Notes: generated from the letters alone by a model not told the origin. A stretch of 64,000 nt of DNA from Methanosphaera stadtmanae (GCA_015062805.1 SUTQ01000003.1:105946-169945), one strand, 5' to 3'. Positions 34,447-45,802 are shown, numbered from the stretch's first letter. Numbers and translations: made by a program.

Positions 34447-35028
34447 ATGAAAGCAGTAACTTTAATAACTTCTCCAAGAAAGAATGGGTTCACAAAAACT
34501 ATTGTAGACAGACTTACAATAGGCATTAAAGATAATGGCGGAACAAACGAAGTTTTATTCATGGATGATTATGATATCCAACACTGTACCGCTTGTAGAG
34601 CTTGTGAAAAAGGTGGTGGCTGTGTATTGGATGATGATTTCAATACCATCATAGATAAAATCAGAGAATCAGATTACTTTATTTTCACAGCTCCTGTTTA
34701 CTATAATGATATTGCAGGATATTCAAAAATGTTCCTGGATAGGTTAGGATCCTGTAACTATGATCCTGAATTAACAATTCCAGAAACAAAAGCTTTGTTA
34801 ATGATTACACATATGTCAACCAATATAAATCCATTTGTTATTGAAAATACTCATAGATGCTTAGCAACTGGTAATTTCCAAGTCAATAAAATTTTAGATA
34901 TCGGAAACCTAATAATTGATAAAAAACTTGAAGAATTTGAATTAGAGGATTATGAAGATATTGGTTATGAATTAGAAGAGTATGAAGTCATACCATATAA
35001 ACTGGATTTAGAATCTGCAACTCTCTAA
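34447..35028 (+). CDS. Isf-type iron-sulfur flavoprotein
   Basis: A 193-residue FMN protein: VTLITSPRKNGFTKTIVDRL, then C-x2-C-x2-C-x5-C at 47-59 (CTACRACEKGGGC), then FTAPVYYNDIAGYSKMFLDR. The C-terminus is acidic and Tyr-rich (LEDYEDIGYELEEYEV), unlike the two other Isf-type proteins here. It follows the QueG-like Fe-S gene by 21 bases with GAGGTGAATT before the ATG, so electron transfer between the two is plausible. Its end overlaps the convergent uvrC stop by four bases. Confidence 0.86.
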   Translation: MKAVTLITSPRKNGFTKTIVDRLTIGIKDNGGTNEVLFMDDYDIQHCTACRACEKGGGCVLDDDFNTIIDKIRESDYFIFTAPVYYNDIAGYSKMFLDRLGSCNYDPELTIPETKALLMITHMSTNINPFVIENTHRCLATGNFQVNKILDIGNLIIDKKLEEFELEDYEDIGYELEEYEVIPYKLDLESATL

Positions 35029-36848
35029 TTTCCACTTTTTTTATTATTTTTATCATTTTCCAGTGTTTCATAGATTGTCTGCGCTAATTTTTTATTTATT
35101 CCATCAACATTTTCTATTTCTTCAAGACTTGCATCATATATTGCATCAAGATTTTCAAAATGAGCAAATAATGCTTGTTTTCTTTTTTTGCCAACACCAG
35201 GAATTTCATCAAGTATTGATTTGGTAAATGCTTTTCCTCTAATTTGTCTGTGGAATGTAATTGCAAATCTATGGGATTCGTCCCTCACATATTGTAAAAG
35301 ATGTAATGCTGTGGATTTTCTAGGCAATATAATTGGATTGCTTCGTCCCGGAACATATAACTCTTCAAATTTCTTGGCTAATCCTACCAGTGGCACATCA
35401 GTAATATTTAACTCATTGAATACTTTCACTGCCATACCTAATTGTCCTTTACCACCATCAATCAACACCAAATCAGGTTTAATAAACATTGAATCGTTGG
35501 GATTTTTTTCTTTATCATAATTTGGTGATATTCTTGAGTATCTTCTTGTTAAAACCTCTTTCATCATTGCAAAATCGTTTGGACCTGGTGTTGCCATTTT
35601 AAATTTACGGTACATTTTTTTTGCAGGTTTTGCGTTTTCAAATACGACCATTGATGCTACTGCATGTATTCCAGAAATATTTGAAATATCAAAAGCTTCT
35701 ATATGATATGGCAATTTTGGAAGATTCAAGTATTGTTCCAATGTTAATAATGGATTTTCTTCCTCTTTTGTGTTTTCCGTTAAACTTATATGCGCATTTT
35801 TCTTAGCTATTTTGATGAGTGTTAAGTAATGTCCATCTTCAGCAACTTTTATCTTTATTTTGTGTCCCTGTTTTTCTTCCAACCATTCTTTAATGATTTC
35901 TTCATCTTCAATATTATCTTCCAATATTATTTCATCAGGTGCTGGTGCTGTTGAATAGTATTGTTTAATAAATTCCGTAAGTATTTCAGTATCTGTAAAT
36001 CCTTCAATTTGTTTAAGAACCAAATCATCTTTTTTATTTGTTTTACCGTTTCTTACTGATATTATTACTACTGCTGCTTCTGAATCATTATGATCTATTC
36101 CAATAATATCCTGATTAACTTCTTTGGTTGGTTGAATACTCTGTTTTTCAAGTGTAATTTTGATTGTTTCAATTTGATCTCTCCGGATTGCTGCCTTTTC
36201 AAATTCCATATTCTTAGAATATTTTTTCATATCCTTTTCCAATTGTTTAATAATAGTCTTATATTTTCCTTGCAACAAGAGTTTTGCTCGTCTGATGTTT
36301 TTATTATAATCCTCTTGTGAAATGTTGTTAATACATGGAGCATCACATTGCTTTATCTGATAATTAAGGCAAGGTCCATCCATATGTTTACAAGTTCTAA
36401 TTTTAAAATTCTTGTTTAAGAAGTCTATGAAACCTCTTGCATTAGTTGCATCAGTATATGGTCCATAATAAGATGCGCCATCACTTTTTAAACTACGGGT
36501 GATGTGGATTCTCGGATATTCCTCATTAGTTATCTTGATATAAGGATACTGTTTTCCATCCTTTAGACTTATGTTATAATGAGGTTTATGTTTTTTAATG
36601 AGATTGGCTTCTAAAATCAATGCTTCCTTTTCTGTGTTAGTTAATATGTATTCCAGATATGCAAAATGTTTCATTAAAACCTGTGTTTTTGGTCTATCCA
36701 GTTTATCTTCTTCTCTAAAATAACTTTGAACCCTATTTTTAAGTTTTTTAGCCTTTCCAACATATATTATTTCATCATCACTGTTGTGCATGATGTAAAC
36801 ACCAGGTTTTTGTGGTAAATCTGAAGGATCAGTTATCATCATAGACAT
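35025..36848 (-). CDS. uvrC: UvrABC excision nuclease subunit C
   Basis: UvrC makes the two incisions around a bulky DNA lesion after UvrA and UvrB load. The 607-residue protein has the GIY-YIG nuclease (KPGVYIMHNSDDEIIYVGKA) for the 3' cut. A UVR motif (KNMEFEKAAIRRDQIETI) follows, then an RNase H-like nuclease (VDLIDGGKGQLG-type block seen as LVLIDGGKGQLGMAV), and C-terminal helix-hairpin-helix DEIPGVGKKRKQALFAHF. The frame is open from a GTG at 36857, but AAGGTG there is the ribosome site for the ATG at 36848. It is transcribed away from uvrBA, across a small gene. UvrABC in methanogens is thought to come from bacteria. Confidence 0.96.
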   Translation of the reverse strand: MSMMITDPSDLPQKPGVYIMHNSDDEIIYVGKAKKLKNRVQSYFREEDKLDRPKTQVLMKHFAYLEYILTNTEKEALILEANLIKKHKPHYNISLKDGKQYPYIKITNEEYPRIHITRSLKSDGASYYGPYTDATNARGFIDFLNKNFKIRTCKHMDGPCLNYQIKQCDAPCINNISQEDYNKNIRRAKLLLQGKYKTIIKQLEKDMKKYSKNMEFEKAAIRRDQIETIKITLEKQSIQPTKEVNQDIIGIDHNDSEAAVVIISVRNGKTNKKDDLVLKQIEGFTDTEILTEFIKQYYSTAPAPDEIILEDNIEDEEIIKEWLEEKQGHKIKIKVAEDGHYLTLIKIAKKNAHISLTENTKEEENPLLTLEQYLNLPKLPYHIEAFDISNISGIHAVASMVVFENAKPAKKMYRKFKMATPGPNDFAMMKEVLTRRYSRISPNYDKEKNPNDSMFIKPDLVLIDGGKGQLGMAVKVFNELNITDVPLVGLAKKFEELYVPGRSNPIILPRKSTALHLLQYVRDESHRFAITFHRQIRGKAFTKSILDEIPGVGKKRKQALFAHFENLDAIYDASLEEIENVDGINKKLAQTIYETLENDKNNKKSGN

Positions 36849-36885
36849 TATTTGCACCTTGTCATTATATTATATATTAAAAAGC

Positions 36886-37272
36886 TTATCTTCTAATTAA
36901 TTCTTTCCAAAAGGGATATTTCTTTACGAACTCTTCAACTTCTTTCATCATAAAATCATAGTATTCATCCAATCCGTTGTTATGGGCTTTTTGTCTTTTT
37001 GCCCTTTGTTTCATTCTCTGAGGCAACAACTTCTCAGATATTTCTTCTTCTTTTTTAGGAGAATATAATACTTTATAACGTGCATTTATCCCATTTGATG
37101 TGTAAAACATGATATCATTAAAAATATCTGGAAGCAATACTTCTTCATTCATTGTCATAGTATATATCTCTTCAAAATGTCTACAGAAATATATCAAATT
37201 TACACTTGGATGAAGTATCTCCTTATAATGTTTATCCATCATAGTAATATTTTTAACATCCCAATCAATCAT
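36886..37272 (-). CDS. Small soluble protein, unknown, upstream of uvrC
   Basis: A 128-residue protein I do not recognise. It is rich in aromatic and charged residues, has no membrane segment, and contains a basic middle (QRMKQRAKRQKAHNNG) that could bind nucleic acid. GTGAGA lies before the ATG at 37272. It is on the same strand as uvrC with a 37-base gap, so they may share a promoter in the divergent spacer to uvrB (37273-37431). A role with the repair genes is only suggested by position. Confidence 0.62.
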   Translation of the reverse strand: MIDWDVKNITMMDKHYKEILHPSVNLIYFCRHFEEIYTMTMNEEVLLPDIFNDIMFYTSNGINARYKVLYSPKKEEEISEKLLPQRMKQRAKRQKAHNNGLDEYYDFMMKEVEEFVKKYPFWKELIRR

Positions 37273-37431
37273 ATTCTCACATCAAACAACTCTATATACA
37301 TTTTGGTTTTTGAATTTAATAATAACTTTTTATTTTAAAATAAAATTTAATGGATAAATGATTTAATTTTTTTAATTGAAAAAATTTGATAAATAATATT
37401 ATCAATTACTTTTTAGAAATATATTGTTATT

Positions 37432-39381
37432 ATGTCAAAATTCAATTTACATTCTGATTATAAACCCTTTGGTGACCAGCCTAAAGCTATTAAATCTCTT
37501 GTGGAGCATTTTAAAAATGGAGACAAGGAACAAACATTAGAGGGAGTAACCGGTTCAGGTAAAACTTTTACAATGGCAAATGTTATTGAACAACTAGATA
37601 AACCAACACTTGTTATGAGCCATAACAAAACATTAGCATCACAACTGTTTGAAGAATTTAAGGAATTTTTCCCAGACAATGCAGTTGAATATTTTGTTAG
37701 TTATTATGATTTTTATCAACCGGAAGCATATGTTGCTCAAACCGATACCTTCATTGACAAGGAATCTTCAGTAAATGAAGAAATTGACAGATTAAGACAC
37801 TCCACTACACAATCATTACTTACACGAGATGACGTAATTGTAGTAAGTAGTGTTTCCTGTATTTACGGTATTGGTTCACCAGAAGATTATGCGGAATTTA
37901 CATTACAATTGGAAGTTGAACAAGAAATTTCAAGAGAGGAAATACTTGCAAGTCTTGTAGAAATGCAATATTCACGTAATGACATTGAATTTGACAGAGG
38001 TAAATTCAGAGTGCATGGGGATGTTATAGAAATATTCCCTATAAATGCCAATTATTCACTTCGTATTGAAATGTGGGGAGATGAAATAGACTGTATCTAC
38101 AAAACAGATCCCTTAACAAACAATATTGAAGAGGAAATTCGCAAAGTAATTATTTTCCCTGCAAAGCATTTTGTTATTGCCCGTGAAAAGCAAGACGTTG
38201 CTATTAAAAATATTCGAAAAGAATTAGCAGAACGTGTGGCAACTTTTCAAGCTACCGGAAAGTATGTTGAAGCTCAACGTATTGAACAAAGAACAAACTT
38301 TGATTTGGAAATGATTCAGGAGATAGGTTATTGTTCAGGTATAGAAAATTATTCAATGCATATGAACGGTAGAAAATGGGGAGAAACACCTTACTCCCTA
38401 CTAAAGTATTTCCCAGAAGATTATCTTACTATTATTGATGAATCTCACGTAACTGTTCCACAGATTAGAGGAATGTATGAAGGAGACAGGGCACGTAAAG
38501 AAACTTTGGTACAATATGGTTTCAGGCTTCCAAGCGCTAAGGAAAACCGTCCTTTAAGATTTGATGAATTTTTAAAAGCTCAAAACCAGGTTTTGTATGT
38601 TTCAGCTACTCCTGCAGCTTTTGAATTGGGAAGAAGTAAAAATAAAGTTGAACAGATTATTCGTCCAACAGGACTTGTAGATCCAAAACCAATAATTAGG
38701 CCAGTTAAAAATCAGGTTGACGATCTTCTTGGAGAAATTAGAAAACGTGTTGCAAAAGATCAAAGAATACTTGTTACTGCACTTACTAAAAAAATGGCTG
38801 AAGATTTAACTGATTACTATATCAAAATGGATGTGAAATGCAGGTATCTTCACTCTGAAATAACGACTCTTGAAAGGACAGAAATTATTGATGATTTAAG
38901 AAGAGGAGAATTTGATTGTCTTGTTGGTGTAAACCTTTTAAGGGAAGGTCTTGATTTACCGGAAGTTTCATTGGTTGCTATATTGGATGCTGATAAAGAA
39001 GGGTTCCTTCGTTCTCAAACTTCACTCATTCAGACTATTGGTAGAGCTGCACGTAATGTTGACGGTGAAGTAATTTTATATGCAGACAATATTACGGACT
39101 CCGTAAGAAATGCTGTAAACATTACTGAACGTAGAAGGAAAATACAGATTGCATACAACAAGGATCATAATATTACACCAAGAAGTGTTGTACGTAAACT
39201 TAAGGAGAAAAAAATCGAAAGCAAAGTGGATGATATACAAGAAATTGACAATATTACAATTGAAGAAGTAGATATGTTAATAGAAGAACTTGAAATTGAA
39301 ATGAAAGAAGCCGCACAGAAATTAGACTTTGAAAGAGCTGCTAAATTAAGAGACAGAATTATGGAATTAAAAGAGGAATAA
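37432..39381 (+). CDS. uvrB: UvrABC excision nuclease subunit B
   Basis: UvrB is the damage-verifying helicase-like ATPase of nucleotide excision repair. The 649 residues have Walker [15 protein letters not shown] near 39-52, the beta-hairpin region [20 protein letters not shown] that probes the lesion, and [12 protein letters not shown]. Walker B is TIIDESHV. The helicase motifs [20 protein letters not shown] and TIGRAARN follow, then a C-terminal UVR motif ([18 protein letters not shown]) for UvrC. It is spaced two bases from uvrA, one operon. Confidence 0.97.
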   Translation: MSKFNLHSDYKPFGDQPKAIKSLVEHFKNGDKEQTLEGVTGSGKTFTMANVIEQLDKPTLVMSHNKTLASQLFEEFKEFFPDNAVEYFVSYYDFYQPEAYVAQTDTFIDKESSVNEEIDRLRHSTTQSLLTRDDVIVVSSVSCIYGIGSPEDYAEFTLQLEVEQEISREEILASLVEMQYSRNDIEFDRGKFRVHGDVIEIFPINANYSLRIEMWGDEIDCIYKTDPLTNNIEEEIRKVIIFPAKHFVIAREKQDVAIKNIRKELAERVATFQATGKYVEAQRIEQRTNFDLEMIQEIGYCSGIENYSMHMNGRKWGETPYSLLKYFPEDYLTIIDESHVTVPQIRGMYEGDRARKETLVQYGFRLPSAKENRPLRFDEFLKAQNQVLYVSATPAAFELGRSKNKVEQIIRPTGLVDPKPIIRPVKNQVDDLLGEIRKRVAKDQRILVTALTKKMAEDLTDYYIKMDVKCRYLHSEITTLERTEIIDDLRRGEFDCLVGVNLLREGLDLPEVSLVAILDADKEGFLRSQTSLIQTIGRAARNVDGEVILYADNITDSVRNAVNITERRRKIQIAYNKDHNITPRSVVRKLKEKKIESKVDDIQEIDNITIEEVDMLIEELEIEMKEAAQKLDFERAAKLRDRIMELKEE

Positions 39382-39383
39382 AT

Positions 39384-42251
39384 ATGGAAAGCAAAGAAGA
39401 AATAAGAAATAGAGCTATCCAAGATAGAAAGATTATTATTAAAGGAGCAAGAGAACACAACCTCCAAAATATTGATGTAACTCTTCCACGTGACCAATTT
39501 ATTGTAATAACCGGACTTAGTGGTTCTGGAAAGTCTTCTTTAGCATTCGATACAATTTATGCTGAAGGTCAAAGAAGATATGTTGAATCATTATCTGCTT
39601 ATGCCAGACAGTTTTTAGGTCAGATGGAAAAACCAGAGGTTGATTACATTGAAGGATTATCCCCAGCAATATCCATTGACCAAAAAACAACAAGAGTCAA
39701 CCCACGTTCTACTGTCGGAACTGTTACGGAAATTTATGATTATCTTAGATTGTTATATGCAAGAATTGGTATTGCTCATTGTTATAACTGTGGAAAAGAG
39801 ATATCACAACAAACCCCCGGTCAGATTGCAGAATCTATTATTGATGAAAATGAACATGAAAAAATATTAATTTTAGCTCCAGTAATTAAAGGTAGAAAAG
39901 GTCAACATTTAAAAGTTTTCGAAACATACAAAGAAAAAGGATTTGTTCGCGTAAGAGTTGATGGTGAAATATTATCCCTTGATGATGAAATAAATCTAAA
40001 TAAAAATAACAAGCACAGTATTGAAATTGTTGTTGATAGACTTAAAGTTGCAAATAACGAAAATTTTAGAAAAAGACTTGTTGAATCTGTTGAAACCGCA
40101 TTGGAAATTGGGGAAGGACTTGTTACCGTAGCAAACAATAATCCGGAAATAGCAGATCAATATTACAGTGAAGCACTTGCATGTCCGGACTGTGGAATTA
40201 ACTTTACAGAAATAAGCCCTAGAATGTTTTCTTTTAACAATCCCCAAGCAGCATGCCCTAGATGTAACGGTATTGGAAGTACACTTGAAGCTGATCCTGA
40301 TTTAATTGTACCCGATAAAACATTATCCTTAAATCAGGGAGCTATAAAACCTTGGAGCAATTCACAAAAAACTGACAATTATTATAACAAAATGTTAGAT
40401 GGTGTTGCTAAACATTATGGAATTGATATAGATGCTCCATTTAATACAATTGCCAAGGAACATCAGGATATAATACTCTATGGTAGTGGAAACGAAAAGA
40501 TTGAATTCACTTTTGGAAATGGCAGAACAAAAAGGGAAGTTAACAAACCTTTTGAAGGTGTCATACCCTACATGAAAAGACTGTTCATTGAAACTAGTTC
40601 AAGATATAGAAGAAAGGCTGCACGTACATACATGACATTAAATGATTGTCCAAAATGTCATGGAGATAGATTGAAACCTGAAATGTTAGCTGTTACCGTT
40701 GGTGACTTAAATATTGCTGATTTAACAAAATTATCCCTTAGTCAAAGCAGGCAATTCTTTGAAGAACTAAAACTTACTTCAAGACAAGAATTTATTGGAA
40801 AAGAAATTTTAAAAGAAATTAAAGAACGATTAGAATTCTTGAACGATGTGGGACTGGATTATCTAACTTTAGCTCGTTCATCCGGTACTTTATCCGGAGG
40901 AGAAGCCCAAAGAATAAGGCTTGCAACTCAGATTGGTAGTAGACTTGTTGGAGTTTTATATGTATTGGACGAACCAAGTATTGGTTTACATCAAAGAGAC
41001 AATATGAAACTTATTGAAACACTAAAACACTTACGTGACATTGGAAATACATTAATTGTTGTAGAACATGACGAAGAAACTATAATCGAAGCTGACCATG
41101 TAATTGACATAGGACCAGGTGCTGGAGAACATGGGGGAATGTTAACTGCTCAAGGAACACCTGAAGACATCAAAAACAATTCTGATTCTCTTACCGGACA
41201 ATATTTATCCGGAATTAAAGAGATTCCTGTTCCTAAAGAAAGACATGAAGGTAACGGCAAATACATTACAGTTTATGGAGCTCAAGAAAACAATCTTAAG
41301 AATATTGATGTGACGTTCCCATTAGGTAAATTTATTTGTGTAACCGGTGTATCCGGTTCTGGAAAAAGTACGCTAGTAAATGAAATTCTTTACCACGGAA
41401 TTGATGAGTTATTAACAAACAAACATAAGAATAAAATAGGAAAACATAAATCAATTACTGGTGTTGAAAATATTGATAAAATTATCGTAATTGACCAATC
41501 ACCTATTGGAAGAACTCCAAGATCCAATCCTGCAACGTATATAGGACTATTCACATATATCAGAGAATTATTTTCACAAACAGCTGAATCCAAACAACGA
41601 GGATATAAACCTGGACGATTTAGTTTCAATGTAAAGGGTGGAAGATGTGAAGCATGTAGTGGAGATGGAATAGTTCAGATTGAAATGCACTTTTTAGCAG
41701 ACGTTTATGTTCCTTGTGAAGTCTGTGAAGGAAAACGATACAACCGAGAAACATTGGATATTCGTTATAAAGGAAAGAATATTAACGATATTTTAGAAAT
41801 GACTAGTGAAGAAGCTTTAGAATTCTTTGAAAATATTCCAAAAATCAAAAGAAAACTCCAAACTCTTGTTGACGTAGGTCTTGGATATGTAAAACTTGGT
41901 CAGCCAGCGACAACTTTATCCGGTGGAGAAGCACAGAGAGTGAAATTAGCTAAAGAATTAAGTAAACAAAGCACATCCAACACATTATACATCTTAGATG
42001 AGCCTACAACAGGACTTCATTTTGAAGATATCAACAGATTATTACAAGTATTGCTTAAATTAAGAGACCAAGGTAATACTTTAGTTATTATTGAACATAA
42101 CCTTGATGTGATTAAAACGGCAGACCACATCATTGATTTGGGACCCGAAGGTGGAGATAATGGTGGAAAAATAGTTGCTGAAGGAACTCCTGAAGAAGTA
42201 TCCGAAACTGATTCATATACTGGAATTTACTTAAAACATATGCTGAAATAA
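39384..42251 (+). CDS. uvrA: UvrABC excision nuclease subunit A
   Basis: UvrA is the ABC-type ATPase dimer that finds damage and loads UvrB. The 955-residue protein has two ATPase modules. Walker A motifs are [14 protein letters not shown] and [14 protein letters not shown], and two ABC signatures read [12 protein letters not shown] and [12 protein letters not shown]. Zinc fingers include [21 protein letters not shown] and [42 protein letters not shown] and [13 protein letters not shown] are the Walker B-linked loops. Full length for the family. It directly follows uvrB. Confidence 0.98.
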   Translation: MESKEEIRNRAIQDRKIIIKGAREHNLQNIDVTLPRDQFIVITGLSGSGKSSLAFDTIYAEGQRRYVESLSAYARQFLGQMEKPEVDYIEGLSPAISIDQKTTRVNPRSTVGTVTEIYDYLRLLYARIGIAHCYNCGKEISQQTPGQIAESIIDENEHEKILILAPVIKGRKGQHLKVFETYKEKGFVRVRVDGEILSLDDEINLNKNNKHSIEIVVDRLKVANNENFRKRLVESVETALEIGEGLVTVANNNPEIADQYYSEALACPDCGINFTEISPRMFSFNNPQAACPRCNGIGSTLEADPDLIVPDKTLSLNQGAIKPWSNSQKTDNYYNKMLDGVAKHYGIDIDAPFNTIAKEHQDIILYGSGNEKIEFTFGNGRTKREVNKPFEGVIPYMKRLFIETSSRYRRKAARTYMTLNDCPKCHGDRLKPEMLAVTVGDLNIADLTKLSLSQSRQFFEELKLTSRQEFIGKEILKEIKERLEFLNDVGLDYLTLARSSGTLSGGEAQRIRLATQIGSRLVGVLYVLDEPSIGLHQRDNMKLIETLKHLRDIGNTLIVVEHDEETIIEADHVIDIGPGAGEHGGMLTAQGTPEDIKNNSDSLTGQYLSGIKEIPVPKERHEGNGKYITVYGAQENNLKNIDVTFPLGKFICVTGVSGSGKSTLVNEILYHGIDELLTNKHKNKIGKHKSITGVENIDKIIVIDQSPIGRTPRSNPATYIGLFTYIRELFSQTAESKQRGYKPGRFSFNVKGGRCEACSGDGIVQIEMHFLADVYVPCEVCEGKRYNRETLDIRYKGKNINDILEMTSEEALEFFENIPKIKRKLQTLVDVGLGYVKLGQPATTLSGGEAQRVKLAKELSKQSTSNTLYILDEPTTGLHFEDINRLLQVLLKLRDQGNTLVIIEHNLDVIKTADHIIDLGPEGGDNGGKIVAEGTPEEVSETDSYTGIYLKHMLK

Positions 42252-42427
42252 CACTTTTAAAAATATTAATAAGGGATATTTCATCAATACTTAAACGGTA
42301 CATATAATCCTAAAATTATGTATTACTTTATTAAATATAGGAAAATATATATACTTATCTTGGTAAATAAACACATAGATAATATTTTTTAATAATATTA
42401 TCATCTCAAAAATTTGTAGGAGATATG

Positions 42428-43201
42428 ATGAAATTACAATTTTTGGGAACCGGCGGCGGTCGTTTTGCAACTATCAGCCAAAAAAGAATGACTGGTGGTT
42501 TTAGAATAGACGATATTGATGGTAAGAATATCCATGTAGACCCTGGACCAGGTGCTTTAGTAAGAAGCCATCAATTCGGTTTAAACCCAAGAAAGATTAA
42601 CATGTTACTTGTTAGTCATTGTCATACGGATCATTATAATGACGCCGAAATTATGATTGAAGCTATGACTCAAGGAATGACAAAAAGAACGGGACATGTT
42701 ATTGGAAGTGAAAGTGTAATTAATGGATATGGGGAAATAGGTCCCGGTATATCAAAATATCATCAAACAAAATCAGATATTTCTGTTATGCATCCAGAAG
42801 ATATTATTAAGGAAGATGAAATAACAATTAGAGGTACTGCTACCCATCATGGAGATCCAACATGCATAGGATTTAACATTAATTATGATGGATTAAATAT
42901 TAATTACACAGCAGACACTGAATACTTCCCAGAATTATCTAAGGAACATAAAGGTGCCGATGTATTGATTGGTTGTGTAATTAAAGAAGGAGAACGAAAA
43001 ATTAAAGGTCATATGCGAACCATGGACTTTGAAAAATTAGTTGATGAAGTTCAACCACAAATCGCAATAATGACTCATTTAGGCGTTAATTTAATTATGA
43101 ACAATCCGTTCCAAAACACTAGAGTAATAACAAATAATACTGGTGTTAGAACGATTGCTGCAACTGACGGATTAACTATGACTTTAGACCAATTCATGTG
43201 A
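42428..43201 (+). CDS. Metallo-beta-lactamase fold hydrolase
   Basis: A 257-residue MBL-fold protein, in a group of archaeal hydrolases with no assigned substrate. It has LQFLGTGGGRFATISQKRMTGG at the start, VDPGPGALVRSH, the metal motif HCHTDH with His64, His66, Asp68 and His69, then THHGDPTCIGF (third metal His), YTADTEYFPE (bridging Asp), and MTHLGVNLI near the end. The GGGRFATI motif is like RNase Z/PhnP-type members. ATG codons at 42425 and 42428 adjoin; the second fits GGAGAT better. Confidence 0.88.
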   Translation: MKLQFLGTGGGRFATISQKRMTGGFRIDDIDGKNIHVDPGPGALVRSHQFGLNPRKINMLLVSHCHTDHYNDAEIMIEAMTQGMTKRTGHVIGSESVINGYGEIGPGISKYHQTKSDISVMHPEDIIKEDEITIRGTATHHGDPTCIGFNINYDGLNINYTADTEYFPELSKEHKGADVLIGCVIKEGERKIKGHMRTMDFEKLVDEVQPQIAIMTHLGVNLIMNNPFQNTRVITNNTGVRTIAATDGLTMTLDQFM

Positions 43202-43219
43202 TGTTATTTTAATAACAAC

Positions 43220-43268
43220 AACTAAATACTAAAAAAGACATAGTAAATTTGTTAGTTACTTTTTTTTT
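43220..43268 (+). terminator. Possible terminator of the MBL gene
   Basis: AACTAA (43220-43225) and TTAGTT, followed by ACTTTTTTTT, can form a weak stem ahead of a T-run just before the tRNA gene. Support is modest. Confidence 0.3.
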
Positions 43269-43272
43269 ATTT

Positions 43273-43346
43273 GCCCTGATGGCTCAGCCCGGCACAGTAC
43301 CTGACTCGTAATCAGGGGATCGGGGGTTCAAATCCCCCTCGGGGCT
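43273..43346 (+). tRNA. tRNA-Thr (anticodon CGT)
   Basis: A full cloverleaf is visible. The acceptor GCCCTGA pairs TCGGGGC with one G-T. The D arm is GCTC-AGCCCGGCA-CAGT, with a G-T pair and a C-C mismatch at its inner end. The anticodon stem CCTGA/TCAGG has loop CTCGTAA with anticodon CGT at 43307-43309, which reads ACG. The T arm is GGGGG-TTCAAAT-CCCCC and the discriminator base is T. CCA is not encoded and no intron is present. The GC content is far above its surroundings, as normal for tRNA genes. Confidence 0.95.
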
Positions 43347-43358
43347 TTGATAATTAAT

Positions 43359-44453
43359 TTATATTTTATCCGGATGAATAAATCCTGCTCTTATCATATG
43401 ATCAACAATAACAATACTACATGCTGATTCTGCCACGGTAGTTACTCTAGGACAGATACATGGATCATGACGACCTTCTATTTCAATTGTTGAATTTTCA
43501 TTTTTTTCTAAATTGACCGTTTTTTGAATTCCACTTACTGATGGTGTAGGTTTAACAGCTATTCTAAGAACTATTGGCATTCCATTCGACATACCACCCA
43601 AAATTCCACCAGCATTATTTGTTTTTGTCATTATTTTATCGTTTTCCACATAATACGGGTCATTGAATTCCTTTCCTGTTAACAATGCACTTTCAAAACC
43701 TAATCCAATTTCCACACCCTTTACTGCACCAATATTCATTAATGCTTTTGCTAAATCCCCATCCAATTTATCAAATACTGGTTGACCAAGACCTATCGGA
43801 AGATTATTTATTATAATTTCAACAATTCCTCCAACCGAATTTCCTTCGTTTTTTGCTTTGAGAATTACTTCTTCCATTTCTTTGGCTTTTTCTAAATCAG
43901 CACATCTAACATTGTTTTTTGTAATGTTCTCTTTAATCTGATCCAAGGAATACTTCTGATTGGTTTTAATATCGTGTATTGAGATTACATGAGCGGTTAC
44001 TGTTATGTCATATATGGATAAAAGTTTTTTACTTACTGCACCTCCAATTACATGACCGATTGTGATTCTTCCACTTCCTCTTCCACCACCACGATAATCA
44101 TAATTTTCAAATTTTTTTTGCCAGCATAAGTCACCGTGTCCTGGACGTGGATTATTCTTTAAATTATCATAATTTTTACTTCTTTGGTCTTTGTTTCTTA
44201 TGATAGCAGTAATTGGTGTTCCATCAGTTTTTCCATTAAATATCCCTGATAATATTTCAACAGAGTCTTTTTCATCACGTGATGTTGTTAAATTACTTGT
44301 TCCTGGTCGTCTTTTGTTTAATTCTTCCTGTATATCTTCACGTGTTAATTCTAAACCTGCAGGACAACCATCAATTGTAGCCCCTAGTGCAGTTCCATGA
44401 CTTGCACCAAAAGTTGTTACTTTAAAAATTTCTCCCATTGTATTTGATGCCAT
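43359..44453 (-). CDS. aroC: Chorismate synthase
   Basis: AroC makes chorismate from 5-enolpyruvylshikimate 3-phosphate with reduced FMN, the last shared step of aromatic amino acid synthesis. The 364 residues hold [20 protein letters not shown], the [20 protein letters not shown] loop, [51 protein letters not shown] and [20 protein letters not shown], all family blocks. It ends an apparent operon on the minus strand: aroD, an unknown gene, aroC, with 5-6 base gaps. The tRNA-Thr lies just beyond its stop. Confidence 0.97.
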   Translation of the reverse strand: MASNTMGEIFKVTTFGASHGTALGATIDGCPAGLELTREDIQEELNKRRPGTSNLTTSRDEKDSVEILSGIFNGKTDGTPITAIIRNKDQRSKNYDNLKNNPRPGHGDLCWQKKFENYDYRGGGRGSGRITIGHVIGGAVSKKLLSIYDITVTAHVISIHDIKTNQKYSLDQIKENITKNNVRCADLEKAKEMEEVILKAKNEGNSVGGIVEIIINNLPIGLGQPVFDKLDGDLAKALMNIGAVKGVEIGLGFESALLTGKEFNDPYYVENDKIMTKTNNAGGILGGMSNGMPIVLRIAVKPTPSVSGIQKTVNLEKNENSTIEIEGRHDPCICPRVTTVAESACSIVIVDHMIRAGFIHPDKI

Positions 44454-44458
44454 AATAT

Positions 44459-45118
44459 TTACTCCTGTTTTTGATTATTCTCTTCCAGATAATTTACTGA
44501 TTGTATTATTGATTCCTGTACATTTGGTATGTGTTTTTCCAGGAAGTCTATTATTTCATTACTGGTCGTACGTTTAATATCCCTTTTTGAAGAATAAGTT
44601 ATGTTTGAACTATCCATCCAATCGAGCATCCATTGATATTTAACGTGTTTTAGTGGATAAATTGTGTTTTTTTGTAGATTATTTTCTATTTTTTCTCCTT
44701 TGGTCATTAAATTTAAATAATTCATACAAAAATCATCTTGACAACAGTTACTTACAACTGTCGTGTATTCACTTTTTTGGTCGACAATTTTAATCCCATA
44801 CTTTCTTTTGTAGGGTTCTAGAACGATATATAATAAAATGTTTTCAAGACTATCGTTGTTTTCTATATATAATTCACTTTGGGGTTTAATCTGATTTTTC
44901 ACAGTTCTTGATACTTTAATACATATCTTTTGGAAAAGTTTTGAACGAACTACTTCCATATCTGGATATTGCTTTCTAAAATCATCTTCCTTCTTTCTAG
45001 AGAATTTTGAAAACTTGAGGTTGTTAATGTAAATATCATTATTATACAAACTAATAAACCTGGTATCGACACCCAGTTTATTCAAAGATTTGATAATTGT
45101 TTTTTCTTCGGTATTCAT
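44459..45118 (-). CDS. Unknown soluble protein between aroD and aroC
   Basis: I do not recognise this 219-residue protein. It is charged, without membrane helices. It has the N-terminal [20 protein letters not shown], a central block [16 protein letters not shown], and a Cys cluster [14 protein letters not shown] at about 127-141. The Cys cluster could bind metal. It is five bases from aroC and six from aroD, so it is transcribed with the shikimate genes. A role as a regulator or nucleotide-binding protein is possible but not shown. Confidence 0.65.
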   Translation of the reverse strand: MNTEEKTIIKSLNKLGVDTRFISLYNNDIYINNLKFSKFSRKKEDDFRKQYPDMEVVRSKLFQKICIKVSRTVKNQIKPQSELYIENNDSLENILLYIVLEPYKRKYGIKIVDQKSEYTTVVSNCCQDDFCMNYLNLMTKGEKIENNLQKNTIYPLKHVKYQWMLDWMDSSNITYSSKRDIKRTTSNEIIDFLEKHIPNVQESIIQSVNYLEENNQKQE

Positions 45119-45124
45119 GTTAAA

Positions 45125-45802
45125 TCAGTTTTTTAGTTTTTTTATCATTTCACTTGTTGTTCTAATATCCAATTGACCAGGTGCAGATTCGTTATTTATT
45201 GCTGCATAAGTTACGGGAGCTCCCATTACAGGCCCTATCACTCTCGTGTATGAACCTAATTTATCCATACTTATGGCAATTATTCCTTGATTTTTAATAA
45301 GTAATTCTAAAATGGTATAAGTATCTTCCATTTTGTTAGGTTTTACGGCTATTTTAGGTATATCCCCTATCTTAAATGAACAGTCAATAATTTCCTGCAA
45401 ACGGTCCTTGCCTGGTGTTTCCTGAAAGTTATGATAAGAGATAATCGTTTTATTGGCATTGTCAATAACTCTTTGTCTAAGTTCTTCATCAGTACTTAAT
45501 TCTATGTCAGTTATTTCAACCAGATGTGCATTATCTGAAAGTATCTTTATACGTTCTTCCTCAGTTTTTTCAAAAAAGCCACCCTCTTTCTTTGTTCTGT
45601 TTGTTAGTATTATTGGTTTTTGGGTGATTTCTTTGATAGATTTTATTATTTCATTTGCTTTACTGCTAGTTATATCCGGTATTACATCCAATCTTAATTC
45701 CAAATAATCAATATCCTCATTAGATAACTTTTGAACTAAATTGATAATGCTTTCCTTATCCTCTTCTATTATAGAAGCACATACCCCTGTGTTTATTTTA
45801 AT
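45125..45802 (-). CDS. aroD: 3-dehydroquinate dehydratase, type I, apparent ATT or ATA start
   Basis: AroD converts 3-dehydroquinate to 3-dehydroshikimate through a Schiff base. The catalytic His lies in ISYHNFQETP and the Lys in KIAVKPNKMED; MGAPVTYAAINNESAPGQL is near the C-terminus. The first standard start in frame (TTG at 45703) would cut off the first strand. Upstream the frame continues as KINTGVCASIIEEDKESIIN to DYLELRLDVI, the expected N-terminus. It is closed by TAG directly before an ATT at 45802. TGGGGTAG lies next to it. The start must then be that ATT or the ATA two codons on (45796). The length of 225 is normal for the family. Confidence 0.9.
   Translation of the reverse strand: MKINTGVCASIIEEDKESIINLVQKLSNEDIDYLELRLDVIPDITSSKANEIIKSIKEITQKPIILTNRTKKEGGFFEKTEEERIKILSDNAHLVEITDIELSTDEELRQRVIDNANKTIISYHNFQETPGKDRLQEIIDCSFKIGDIPKIAVKPNKMEDTYTILELLIKNQGIIAISMDKLGSYTRVIGPVMGAPVTYAAINNESAPGQLDIRTTSEMIKKLKN

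Noticed and set aside
43273..43346. tRNA-Thr as a pseudogene because of the D-stem mismatch
   Set aside because: All other stems, the T loop and the anticodon loop are intact.
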